From: UM-FILTER-33-9 sp964530235
Lineage (GTDB): Bacteria > Patescibacteriota > Microgenomatia > UBA1406 > GWC2-37-13
Direction: 5' to 3'
NCBI GenBank assembly: GCA_964530235.1
Contig: CAZGYB010000001.1
Coordinates: 124,001-188,000 of the forward strand
DNA: 64,000 nt
The notes beneath the pieces were generated by a model. It did no database searches and was not told where the DNA came from. It saw only the letters and a program-made list of their open reading frames with translations. Below are positions 1 through 11,600 of this stretch, piece after piece. The position numbers and the translations under genes were made by a program. Numbering within the stretch: the stretch's first letter is position 1; each line of letters opens with the position of its first letter.

Positions 1-62
1 GATCGCAACCAGCCGGATATTACTTCAACAATCTCAAATATACCGCTGTTCCTAAGTTTTAA
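1..62 (+). CDS. C-terminal end of an upstream gene (partial)
   Basis: Only the last 19 codons are inside the window, read from base 3 and closed by TAA at 60-62. The final A of that stop is the first base of the next gene's ATG (TAATG), a one-base overlap typical of coupled genes. The visible tail (AGYYFNNLKYTAVPKF) is too short to assign. I infer a gene because the frame is open to the edge and the overlap is tight. Confidence 0.45.
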   Translation, partial: SQPAGYYFNNLKYTAVPKF

Positions 63-1000
63 TGCTTATGAAACGTACGCTCCTTTTTTTGAGTTTACTC
101 TCAATCATTTTTTGGTATCCTGTTCAAACCCATGCAGTGTTACTGCCAGTATCGCGTGATGTTTCCATAACCGCCTTTATTGGTGGCGAATATTTTTTTA
201 GCCTTTACGGCTATACTTCACCAAATGCAAGAGTAACGATGAGCAGTCTCGGAATGCTGAATGAGACGAAAAGCGATACAACAGGTTACTTTTTGTTTTT
301 GCGAAAACCCGCTTCTCTCTTTCATCAGGAAATCTGCATCTTCGCTCAGGATGAGGAAGGGAGATTAAGCGCTCCTGTCTGCATTCCTCCGATCCCTCAG
401 CAAGACAATCTAAATATCGGGCCTATTTTGCTCCCGCCAACAGTATCTTTAAATAACGGAGCTTTGTTTATTGGTGAAGAACCTGTTCTCACAGGCCAAA
501 CGATTCCAAATACGAATGTTACCCTATCACTATTTACAGACGAGAATAAATCTGCAAAGTTTCTCTCATTCAATCCTGTCAAACCAGCCTATGCAGTAAC
601 ACTGCCAAAACTGCAAATAAAAAGTGATGAAAAAGGATCTTACTCCATAGCACTTTCTTCATCACAGGCAAAGTACTACCGGCTTTTTACACAGTCTGTA
701 TTTCAAGAATCGCTTTCACCAAAAAGCAACACACTGCACCTAACTATCTTTCCTTTTTGGATATATTTACTACGTCTGTTTACTTTCCTTTGGAACGCTT
801 TGAGGGGACGTTTTATTGATTTTTTAATTATCAGTCAACTTATTACTATCGTGCTTTTTGTTATTGCTAAATACCTCTTCCCCCGACTGTTTCCAAAGCG
901 ATATTATCCGCTTGCACTCCGTCCTTCACACGAACTTATGGTAGAACATATTGAGCTTATGGAAATCGAAAGGTCCCCACTAAAAAAATGGAAAAGCTGA
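62..1000 (+). CDS. secreted, C-terminally anchored beta-rich protein
   Basis: Of unknown function, probably displayed on the outer face of the membrane. Residues 1-26 form a signal peptide (MKRT followed by a hydrophobic run, ending near THA). The middle (about 30-225) is rich in Ser/Thr and beta-prone stretches, with two segments of the kind NARVTMSS...SDTTGYF and NTNVTLSL...DEKGSYS, which resemble carboxypeptidase-regulatory/Ig-like repeats. Near residues 250-272 a hydrophobic segment (FLIISQLITIVLFVIAKYLF) should anchor it, leaving a short basic cytosolic tail. A second in-frame ATG at 68 directly precedes KRT and could be the true start. The gene overlaps the preceding stop by one base and converges on the next gene. 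Confidence 0.7.
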   Translation: MLMKRTLLFLSLLSIIFWYPVQTHAVLLPVSRDVSITAFIGGEYFFSLYGYTSPNARVTMSSLGMLNETKSDTTGYFLFLRKPASLFHQEICIFAQDEEGRLSAPVCIPPIPQQDNLNIGPILLPPTVSLNNGALFIGEEPVLTGQTIPNTNVTLSLFTDENKSAKFLSFNPVKPAYAVTLPKLQIKSDEKGSYSIALSSSQAKYYRLFTQSVFQESLSPKSNTLHLTIFPFWIYLLRLFTFLWNALRGRFIDFLIISQLITIVLFVIAKYLFPRLFPKRYYPLALRPSHELMVEHIELMEIERSPLKKWKS

Positions 1001-1043
1001 TTCGCTCATAAAATAATCCCTTTTGAATAATTCTGTAAGAGCT

Positions 1044-1457
1044 TTAATAAAATAAAAGGTGAGCTTTTTGAGGGAGTTTTATCTGGTCAATAGACACATC
1101 GAGGTAGTACTCCCCTGCTTTGCCTGACGAAACGTCAAACACGGCTCTTCCGAGTGTGTCAGTGCTAACCTGATATGATTCAAGCTGAAGCGAACTATTC
1201 TGACTAAGTGTGACAGTCTTTTGCCCAACTCCCATACCTTGGTCATCAAGAACAAATACGGTAATTCGAATTTTTTCCTGTGTCGACGAACTTGCTTTTA
1301 GTGGAGTAACAAAAACATAAGAATTATCCACGGAAAAAGCAGTTCTCGAGACACTTGCTCTACTTGAAAAAAAACGTGCCTCATAGAAAAAGAATAACCC
1401 AGCAAAGAAAAATAAGACGGTTAAAAACAATAAAATAAAAAAAATCACTTTCTTCAT
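1044..1457 (-). CDS. membrane-anchored Ig-like (Big_1-like) domain protein
   Basis: A small surface protein of unknown role. Residues 4-25 are a strongly hydrophobic N-terminal helix (signal anchor), followed by a single domain of about 100 residues. Its pattern, ITVFVLDDQGMGVGQKTVTL then STDTLGRAVFDVSS and AGEYYLDVSID, matches the bacterial Ig-like domain of invasin type (Big_1): a modifiable loop before a G-x-A-x-F/V strand. There are no catalytic residues. It converges on the preceding secreted protein with a 43 bp gap, and an AT-rich spacer of almost 500 bp lies upstream. Confidence 0.65.
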   Translation of the reverse strand: MKKVIFFILLFLTVLFFFAGLFFFYEARFFSSRASVSRTAFSVDNSYVFVTPLKASSSTQEKIRITVFVLDDQGMGVGQKTVTLSQNSSLQLESYQVSTDTLGRAVFDVSSGKAGEYYLDVSIDQIKLPQKAHLLFY

Positions 1458-1940
1458 AGTATTACAGTACTAAAGAGTTGAAAAAATAGCAAGCTGTAAA
1501 ATATGATTGCTGTTCTGACAATCTAAAAATGTAAAACGAAAAATTATCAAACACCACATGGAATTGATAATAATGAAACTCAAAAATACAACTGTGAGGC
1601 TTATTTAAGCTCTATAACAAATCATCTTTTGATTTAGGTCGACATAAAGATCTAATAAAAAGTTCCACACAAATGAGGCTAATTTTATAGTGTCCGAGAA
1701 ATTAAATGTAATTAAATAAATAGATACTTATAATCTTATGCTATGTTATTATTATAAGTTACTTGATATATATTGATATAATAAGGTAATTAAATTTTCT
1801 TTGCGGTAATCTTAATTAATTTGATTAAATACTACTACAGGCCTAAATTTGTTTTTCACGTTTGTAGCATATAACTATATCAAAATATATGCAAAATACC
1901 TCTTGACATCCTTATTACTATTGTTATATCTTAAAGATAT
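1458..1940. other. AT-rich spacer without recognisable gene
   Basis: 483 bp that is very AT-rich, with no open frame of note on either strand, no tRNA-like fold, and no copy of the palindromic families found elsewhere. The only function I can support is the promoter at its right end (1903-1932). The base composition may reflect a regulatory leader or simply unconstrained sequence. Confidence 0.5.
1903..1932 (+). promoter_or_regulatory. sigma70-type promoter for the recombinase-domain gene pair
   Basis: A perfect -35 box TTGACA lies at 1903-1908. With an 18 bp spacer the best -10 is TATCTT at 1927-1932. The start codon follows 8 bp later (1941), so the transcript would begin at or next to the ATG. 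No Shine-Dalgarno sequence is present. This may drive both the 169-residue gene and the giant gene. Confidence 0.6.
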
Positions 1941-2450
1941 ATGAACAACCCGTATAATTTTTCTTTTCTTGAAGCTAGTTTTCGGGAATTCCTTATTTCA
2001 AAAAATCTTACTCCTATTACTTTGAAAAACTACCTATCTGATCTTCGCCACTTTTACGGTTGGCTTTATACTCAAAAACTTTTACAGTCAGAAACTTCTT
2101 TCAAAGAGGCTTTTTCTCGATCCAACATAGCCTCCTATTTCCTCGCGCTTCAACAAAGCAATATTCCTATTAAAACGTTACAAAGAAGACTTTCCACTCT
2201 AAGGAAGTTTTTTTCCTTTTGTATTTTGCAAAATTGGTTGACCGAAAGCCCTGCAAAACACATTCAGTTCAATACGAATCAATCACTTCAAACGAATAAG
2301 CTGTCCTCTTCCAATTTTCTCCCCACATACCTTGAATATTGTAAATCAAAATTAGATCAATCTGACAAGCTTATCTCTCAAACTAAGACAGATATTGATG
2401 AGTTTTTTTCTATTATTAATTCCCGGTCTCATGATCGGGGCATATTATAA
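1941..2450 (+). CDS. stand-alone recombinase SAM-like N-terminal domain protein
   Basis: Residues about 8-115 match the N-terminal SAM-like (core-binding) domain of tyrosine recombinases: FREFLISKNLTPITLKNYLSDLRHF followed by helices ending SNIPIKTLQRRLSTLRKFFSF. The catalytic domain with the R-K-H-R-H-Y residues is entirely absent, so it cannot recombine DNA by itself. After a Ser-rich linker the frame stops shortly after a T7 run at 2402-2408. One frame over, the sequence continues into a hydrophobic helix, so the gene may really run to 2646 (see the next entry). The downstream giant protein begins with the same kind of domain and then a membrane helix, which makes this look like a shorter relative of it. 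Confidence 0.65.
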   Translation: MNNPYNFSFLEASFREFLISKNLTPITLKNYLSDLRHFYGWLYTQKLLQSETSFKEAFSRSNIASYFLALQQSNIPIKTLQRRLSTLRKFFSFCILQNWLTESPAKHIQFNTNQSLQTNKLSSSNFLPTYLEYCKSKLDQSDKLISQTKTDIDEFFSIINSRSHDRGIL

Positions 2451-2646
2451 ATCCATGAATAATCCAACTAAAATACTGCCCTTTAACATATCTCTAAGTT
2501 TTCTGTTTAGCTTGTTGAATCAACTTAGATCATTAACTGATCCATCCCTTTCCGGAAGTCCATATGATTCAGGGCTTGAATACGGTGTATCAGATCAGAG
2601 TGAGAAAGGGTTTGTTTACCGTCGAAAAATAGCACTTCGGACTTGA
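2398..2646 (+). pseudogene. frameshifted continuation: TM helix and tail of the SAM-domain protein
   Basis: The frame opens at ATG 2398, overlaps the end of the preceding gene and starts with FFLLLIPGLMIGAYY, a plausible membrane helix. Joining the two frames at the T7 run (2402-2408) gives recombinase-like domain, linker, TM and an extracellular tail of about 60 residues, the same order as in the giant protein downstream. I infer either a one-base homopolymer error, a genuine inactivating mutation, or slippage during expression. It could also be a separate small membrane protein. Confidence 0.4.
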
Positions 2647-2675
2647 TTTCTTAGATTTTTTTTGATTTCGAAGGT

Positions 2676-5600
2676 ATGGAATCTATCACAAAAAACACAG
2701 TTTCGTTTTATATTAAATCACTTCAAAAGCAGGAGTATACCGCTGCTGAGATACAACGGAAGTTGGCTTCTGTGGATAAATTTATTTCATGGGCTCACCA
2801 GAGAGGGTATATAGAAATAAATCAGTTTAAGCAGATACAAGAAGAAATTGCTAAACATATTAATTCCGCTTTACAAACGAGTTTAAACCTTCAGCAAAGT
2901 TCTTTCCATAACAAACTAACAGCTAATAGCAAATCGCCAATGGCTAATCTGGGGATCCGTCAGTACGTCGGTCTTGGTCTAATGGTTTTACTTATATCTT
3001 TTCTTGGATTCGGTATATATAATCGTTTCTTTAACAAGGCCCCAACGCCATTTGCTTACTCCACCATTCCCACCGGCCCGGGTGTTACAGCAGGAACGTC
3101 CCGTTTTATTTCATTTCAAGGACGCCTTACTGATACGCTCGGAAACCCTATTGTTGCGCCGATTGACATTACCTATAACTTTTATACGGTTTCATCCGGC
3201 GGATCTCCGCTCGGAGGTTCAACCCGCGTTTGTACAGCGAGCCCTGATCAGGACGGTATATTTTCCAATCTTATTGGAAATGACAGTGGTCCAAGCTGTA
3301 ATACCGGAATTGCAAATTCGGTATTTACTGAAAATCCGGTTATTTACCTCGGGGTCAAAGTCGGATCAGATCCAAGTGAAATGACACCCCGCCAACAAAT
3401 TGCGAACGTAGGATATGCTATCAATGCTGAGACACTTCAAGGCTTGCCCCCTGGTCAGAATACCTCAAATATTCCGTTTATCAATCGGGATGGTGATATG
3501 CTAATTGCTGCTGCCAATCCAGGCATCCGCTCAACCTATGCAAGTGCTAATTTCACGGTCTCAAGCGCCAAAGCTGTGATTATCCAATCCGCAGGGGCGG
3601 ATGATATTACTCTTTCCGCTTCAGACGGGGGCACATTACGGTTTAAAACGTATAACGGATCACTTTTGGAGCGAATGACAATACTAAACACCGGCAACGT
3701 GGGTATTTCAAATACAAACCCCCAAACCGCACTCGATGTTATAGGAGACGCCTCAGCATCGGGAAATATCACGGTCGGACAAGGATCAACTATTAGACCG
3801 GCATATGGCCCCCTTTCCCTAGCATACAAGTCAGCATTAAATGCATGGACAACCGGATTAACTCTTCAGGACACAACGGGAAATGTGGGGATTGGAACAA
3901 CAAGTCCAAGTAGTAAGTTACAGGTTTCTGGATTAGGAACATTTAATGGTTTGGCAACCGGTTGGACAAAAACATACGTTGTTGATCCAAACGGTAAAGG
4001 TGATTTTACTTCTCTTACCGCTGCGCTCAATGGTACAAGTGGTGCCGCCATATTTAAGTTAGTTCCGGGAACCATTACGGAACCCGACAATGTGGAGTTA
4101 AGAAGTAACATAACTATAATAGGATCGGGTGGTATTACATCATCAGCAACAACACAATTATCGCATGGTCTAAAAGCATCAAGCGCAGTAACTGGAGTAA
4201 CCATCCAAGATATATATCTACCTGCCCCCGCCTCAAATGGATTTATTAGTATTGATTCAGCATCCGGATCAAAAATTGCTCTTCACAATGTTTACCTCGC
4301 TGGTTCTTCAAGTAACACAAGAGGTGTATACGCAACTGGATTAGGCTTCCGCACGCCGAGTGGTACCGGCAGTGTTTCTACTGGCTTTATTTCTGACAAT
4401 AATACAACCTTAGATGGATCAAATGTAGGTTCATCATATTTAACCGCATTAACAGTCCTCGGTAATGGGAGCGAAATTGTTGGCGGGAAGCTTGCCATAA
4501 ACGGAACTACTGCGGGGGCCAATATCCTTAATAGCAGTGTATCAAGTATTACTCATACCGGTTCCTCAGCGGGAAGGGACATTTTCTTTGGTAACTATGT
4601 GGCTGGTACAGCAAACTGGAGTGCATTTACACCAAGCACAAGTAATAAATATACACTTTCCGGTAACTATTTTTTCGGTACGCCAACATTTTCCGGCTCA
4701 TCACAAACTGATATTCAAATTTACGATACAAACTCAGCTTCAGCCCTTAGCAACTCTGCGAACGTGAGTTTTGTCTACAATGCTTTTCCTCTGCGCAGAA
4801 AAGCCCCAACAAGCACAGTCAGCACTGCGATTTTCCAAAATAGTTCAGGAAACAATAAACTAGAAGTGGGGCAGCACACAATTGCTATTTCAAATAGCGC
4901 TGCTCAATCAGGTAATCTGTTCGAACTCAACACAAGTGGCGTAACCGGTGGAGACATCCTAGTTGCAAACTCCTCCGGCAACGTCGGCATAGGCACCACA
5001 GACCCGGGAGCATACAAGCTCAGAGTCAATGGAACAATAGCTCCCTTAACCGCAGACCAGGATTTAGGAGACTCTACATACCGGTGGGATCTGTTTGCAA
5101 ATAGTATCAATGCTGATAGTACGGTAACACTGACAGGTATTGGATCTGGAACAGGGACAGCACTGTGTCGGGATGGGTCAAATAATGTGGTGACCTGTAC
5201 AGGCGGAGGAGGAATAACTCTGCAGAATGCCTATGATAACGGCAATACCATAACTACAACAACCGGACGAAATATATCCATAACACTCGCTGATGTTGCA
5301 ACTGACACCACCTTCAATATCTACCAGGCAGGGACAGATGGGGCAGCTGCATTCCGAGTTGATGATGAAACGGGCTTAGGATCTGATACCTCCCCGTTTA
5401 TCATTGACCAAAGTGGAAATGTGGGGGTTGGGAAAACAGCTCCCTTAGTAAAGCTTGATGTTACCGGAGATGCATCTGCTTCAGGAAATATAACGGTCGG
5501 ACAAGGATCAACTATTAGACCGGCATACGGTCCCCTCTCTCTTGCCTACAAGTCTGCCCTTAATGCTTGGACAACGGGGTTAACTCTTCAGGACTCAACG

Positions 5601-8600
5601 GGGAATGTGGGGATTGGGAGTACGAATCCAACAGCGCTTCTTGATGTTGCAGGAGATATTAAGTTTGGTGGTACTGGTGCAAATAAAATTGGTACTTTAA
5701 CTTCAAATACCACACAAGTAACAGTTCGCGCTCCCTCTTCTGCTGCATTAGGATTAGGAGCTAATGGAGGAAACTCTGATATTTACATCACAACAGGAAA
5801 TAATGTTGGTATCGGAACTACAATCCCCCTTGAGAAACTTGATGTATCAGGAAATGCATCAGTCTCAGGAAATCTCACGATCGGACAAACCGGAGTACTC
5901 CGCTCACAGTACGGTCCTCTTAACCTTGCCTACAAATCAGGTCTGAATGCATGGAGTACGGGGTTAACCTTACAGGACACAACTGGTTTTGTTGGTATTG
6001 GCACAACAAATCCACAAAATAAACTGCACGTTGTAGGTACAGCTGCAAGTGGAACTGAACTCGTAGGAAGATTTGACAGCTCTGCTCAATATGCTGGTTT
6101 TTTTGTAAATAACTCATCAAACAGACAAGCAAAAATAGTTTTAGGACAAAATGGAACTGAAAAATGGCAGTTTGGTACTGACTACGCTGCAGCTGGGACG
6201 GCTGACTTTTACATTTATGATAATACAGGGTCCCGTAATCCTTTGTATGTCACTACAGCTGGCGATGTTCGCCTTGGTGGAACCTCAGGTTATGCCGGAA
6301 CACAAGCAATGACAATCTTGCAGACCGGCAACGTCGGCATAGGTTCAACAAATCCGACAACTGCAAAACTTGTTATTAACACCGCTGCTGCTGCCGAAGG
6401 ATTAGATTTATCTACAACCGACTCGTATGCAAATTTACGGGTTATCAGAAATAGTTTGAATGCAAGTGATAAAGATATGTATATTGGATATCAAAGTGGT
6501 GCAACCAGTTCATTACATCTGTATTCAAATAATACTGAAACACTAACCGTAAAAGCCGGCAACGTCGGCATAGGCACCACAGACCCGGGAGCATACAAGC
6601 TCAGAGTCAATGGAACAATAGCTCCCTTAACCGCAGACCAGGATTTAGGAGACTCTACATACCGGTGGGATCTGTTTGCAAATAGTATCAATGCTGATAG
6701 TACGGTAACACTGACAGGTATTGGATCTGGAACAGGGACAGCACTGTGTCGGGATGGGTCAAATAATGTGGTGACCTGTACAGGCGGAGGAGGAATAACT
6801 CTGCAGAATGCCTATGATAACGGCAATACCATAACTACAACAACCGGACGAAATATATCCATAACACTCGCTGATGTTGCAACTGACACCACCTTCAATA
6901 TCTACCAGGCAGGGACAGATGGGGCAGCTGCATTCCGAGTTGATGATGAAACGGGCTTAGGATCTGATACCTCCCCGTTTATCATTGACCAAAGTGGAAA
7001 TGTGGGGGTTGGGAAAACAGCTCCCTTAGTAAAGCTTGATGTTACCGGAGATGCATCTGCTTCAGGAAATATAACGGTCGGACAAGGATCAACTATTAGA
7101 CCGGCATACGGTCCCCTCTCTCTTGCCTACAAGTCTGCCCTTAATGCTTGGACAACGGGGTTAACTCTTCAGGACTCAACGGGGAATGTGGGGATTGGGA
7201 GTACAAGACCAACCCAAACACTAGATGTAAACGGTAGCATGACACTTGCAGGAGGTAGTTCAATACTATTTACCGGTACATCAAACAAAATTGTAAATGC
7301 AAGTGCAACTGATCTTGGATTTCAAACATCAAATCAGTGGAATGTATTTTTAAAAGCAGGAGGAAATGTGGGGATTGGAGGAACAACTGCCGATTCTACT
7401 CCGACATTATTTGCAGGCGCATCTGGCAACGTCGGTATCGGAACAACATCAATAACGTCAGGATATGAACTTGATGTTATAAACGATATTAGAGCTGCTG
7501 GTGAGGTTTTTGCAGATGGAGGCAGTTATGCTTATTTTAACGCTGCTGGTTCTTACCTTGGAGGAACAACAGTCGGAGCTGGTGGAGCTGTCGGATATAC
7601 TGGTTCAAGTACTACTGCTCTCTGGGCAGGGTCAGGTATGCCTCTAGTACTCGGAACTAATGGCTCTGAGTATGTTCGTATTACTAGTGGAGGCAACGTT
7701 GGAATTGGGACAACTATCCCGCAAGTTGCACTTGATATTGTAGGCTCAGCATCAGCATCAGGAAATATAACGGTCGGACAAGGATCAACCATCAGACCGG
7801 CATACGGTCCCCTTTCTCTAGCATACAAGTCAGCATTAAATGCATGGACAACCGGATTAACTCTTCAGGACACAACGGGAAATGTGGGGATTGGTACAAC
7901 CAATCCATTAGGAAAACTACACGTTTATTCATATGGACCAAATACAGGTGATATTGGTGGTAACGTTGTTTTTAATAGATATTATGATGGTACTTGGAGA
8001 GGTGGCGCAATCTATAGTACTTATACTAATAGAGATTCTTTAGCTTTTGCTGTGTCAAGTGATACTACTCCGCTGGCAAATGGAAAAATACAAATGGTAG
8101 TTCAAGACAATGGCAATGTTGGAATTGGAAGTACTAGTCCTGGTTACAAACTTGATGTAAATGGATCTACTCGAGCTACAGCTTTTTATGATTATGATAA
8201 TACTAATTACTATGTTGATCCAACTGGCGCTACGTCTGCTATCTTAAATGGCAACGTCGGCATAGGCACCACAGATCCGGGATCCTACAAATTAAGAGTC
8301 AATGGAACAATAGCTCCCTTAACCGCAGACCAGGATTTAGGAGACTCTACATACCGGTGGGATCTGTTTGCAAATAGTATCAATGCTGATAGTACGGTAA
8401 CACTGACAGGTATTGGATCTGGAACAGGGACAGCACTGTGTCGGGATGGGTCAAATAATGTGGTGACCTGTACAGGCGGAGGAGGAATAACTCTGCAGAA
8501 TGCCTATGATAATGGCAATACCATAACTACAACAACCGGACGAAACATATCCATAACACTTGCTGATGTGGCAACTGACACCACCTTCAATATCTACCAG

Positions 8601-11600
8601 GCAGGAACAGATGGGGCAGCTGCATTCCGGGTTGATGATGAAACAGGCTTAGGATCTGATACCTCCCCGTTTATAATTACTCAAACAGGGAATGTAGGTA
8701 TTGGATCAACCAGTCCAGGATCACAATTGGTTTTAGAAAAAACGTTTAACTTCGGTAATGGAAATGTTATTAGTCAAACTATTGCGCACAACCGGCAATT
8801 ACAATCTGATCTGGAGACAGGTAATTCAACCGGGTTAGAAGTATTAAGTAGTATTGACGACCAAACGGGAAATAATAGACGGTTAAATGCCTCGTTTACT
8901 GCCATCCGTGGATTTGTTACCTTAAATAATACTTCAAGAGGCTATGGCAACATTATCGGTATTGAAAGTAGTATTGCAAACTATAGTTCTCAGGTAACTT
9001 CAAACGACACCTATCTATTTAAAGGAGTTTTTAATAATGCGAATCGCTACACAAATATTTATGGACTATATCTTCCAGACCTTAGCGGTGTCGCCGGTAC
9101 TTCATATGGTGTGTATTCTGTCAATGGTACAAACTATTTTGGCGGGAATGTAGGCATTGGCACTACAAATCCATCGGATCTTCTGCAGGTTGGTTCAGCT
9201 GCAGGTGTAAATGCACTTTATGACTCGTCCGGAGGAATTTTTAACGTCCGGTATCAAACCGCAAACCGTGTTTCTCTGGCGCAAAATGCTGCAAGCTCAT
9301 TCAGTCAAACCGGAGCTGGTTTGGGCGGTATTCGACTCATGGGATCAAATGGAAGCTCATATGGATATGTTCTTGCCGGACCAACAAGCGAAGTTTTATT
9401 AAACCCAATATCGGGAAATGTGGGGATTGGCACTACAAATCCTATAGCTACGCTTGATGTAAGCGGAGATCTCCGTACCTCAAACTCATTCACCCGCTCA
9501 TTAACGAGAACTATTCCTACAACCGTAAATGATGAGGTTGATATTGGAAGTTGGAACTTATCAAACGGCGGTGGCACATTCTGGGTTTCTGTTACTGTTC
9601 CCTCTGGTGGTTATTCACAAGCAAAAAACTATATTCTTCCAGTGCAGTATGCCCAGTCTCCAAACAATACCTGGGTAACTGCTCTTCCCATTTCAAACAC
9701 AGGATCATATAGTAGTCAAGATGTTGATTTGGACATTAGAGTAAATAACGCAGTTGTTTCACTTCGTTTACGGAGATCTTTAGGTACCACTGCCGGCACT
9801 GCTTACATTGTAATAACCCACGAAGGCGTGACCGCCGATTCATTTACTCCCTCAACCGCAACCAGCTCGGTCTCAGCCCCAACAGCCTACTTTAGTAGCA
9901 CTGCTCTTACGCAAGTTGGGGGGAATGTTGGCATTGGTACAACCAATCCGGCAGAAGGTCTGGATGTTTCAGGGACTAACCCGCGTATCCGAATCGCTCA
10001 GGCAAGCGCGCCCGGCGTTACCACAGACAAACTCTATAACGTATCAGGATCGCTCTACTGGAATGGCACACCGCTTTCAACCGGAGGATCAATTCCTGGG
10101 GCAACAGAAGGATACACACTTCGCGGAAACGGCTCATCCTGGCAAGCAACATCAAGTTTGTTTAATAAAAGTGACGGAAACATTGGGATTGGAACAACCA
10201 ACCCAGCAGCAAATGCATTTTTCGGTGGAGGAAAAACAATTAATCTGTTTGATCAAACGAGTAATTTGCCCAATGTAAGGATTCAATCAACAAGTCAAGA
10301 TTTCAGTCTTGGTTTAGATAATAGTTCAGTATATTTGTATTTAGCAACCAGTGGTTCATACAGAATATATACCGGGGGAACTGAAAAGATGAGGTTAAGT
10401 TCTGCTGGTGGCCTATCACTTGGTAATAGTTATGTTGGTACAGACCCGGGAGCTGGATCACTGATTGTTAGTGGTAACATTGGGATTGGGACAACGACTG
10501 CTGGAGCTCAACTGCAAATTGGCAGTGATGCAAGTTCTTTTTTAAGAATAAATAATAGTGACATTACATCAAGTTATACTACTGATTCTCGATATGGGCT
10601 AACCTCCAATGGAACTGCTGTTTATAGTTTGCCTGCCAACCATGATGGTGGCGCACTACTCCTCAGCTCAAGCACCGGTGACAGTATTATTTCGGGAGGT
10701 GGCGCAGGTGCTGCTAAACTTGAATTTTTTGTAGGTGACACTGCTGCGGCAAAAATGGCTATTGATAATACTGGCAATGTCGGTATTGGGACAACGCTAC
10801 CCCTTGAAAAACTGGATGTATCAGGAAACGCAACTGTTTCTGGCAACCTTACGATTGGACAAACAGGAGTCTTACGCTCTCAGTATGGACCTTTAAAACT
10901 TGCATACAAGTCCGGACTGGATACGTGGGCAACAGGAATTACCTTGCAGGACACAACGGGAAATGTAGGGATTGGAACTACACATCCCACTCAAAAACTG
11001 AGTCTGGTAAACGGATCAGCCGGATTTGCAGGTCTTACAAATGTTGGATTATCAATGGAGAACAGTAATCATCAATATATGATGATGTTTGCTCCAGCAA
11101 ACACCCAACAAGGAATCCTTATTGGAGGAGGAGCAAATAATGAAGCAAGAATCTTGTGGGAAGATGGCTCTCGAGGTAATTATCTTGATATTTCAGGAGG
11201 AACAACAATTTCTCTGAACGGAGGCGGTGGCAACGTCGGCATCGGGACAACGAATCCAGGTGACCTTTTCACGGTTAAGACATCAACAAACGACTATGGA
11301 ATTCAACTTCAGGGAGCAACAACAAGTGTATCCCCAACCTATAAACTTGCTGATACGGGTGGAACTGTTTATGCACGCTGGGGAATCGCCGGCTCAGCGG
11401 GAAACCTTGTAACCGGAGCAAGTGCTAACGATTTAGTCATTCGGACTCAAAGCAAAAATATTCACTTTACAGGAGACGGAGGAACCACGGCACATATGAC
11501 AATAAGTTCCGGGGGCAGTATCGGGATCGGAACAACCAGCCCAGGAGGAAAACTTGATGTACAAGGAACACTCCGCCTAGGAGCTGCACTCGGAGTAAAT

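Noticed and set aside
1458..1902. Replication origin or attachment site in the AT-rich spacer
   Set aside because: No DnaA-box cluster, no direct repeat pair and no catalytic integrase are visible; the adjoining recombinase-like domain lacks the catalytic half.
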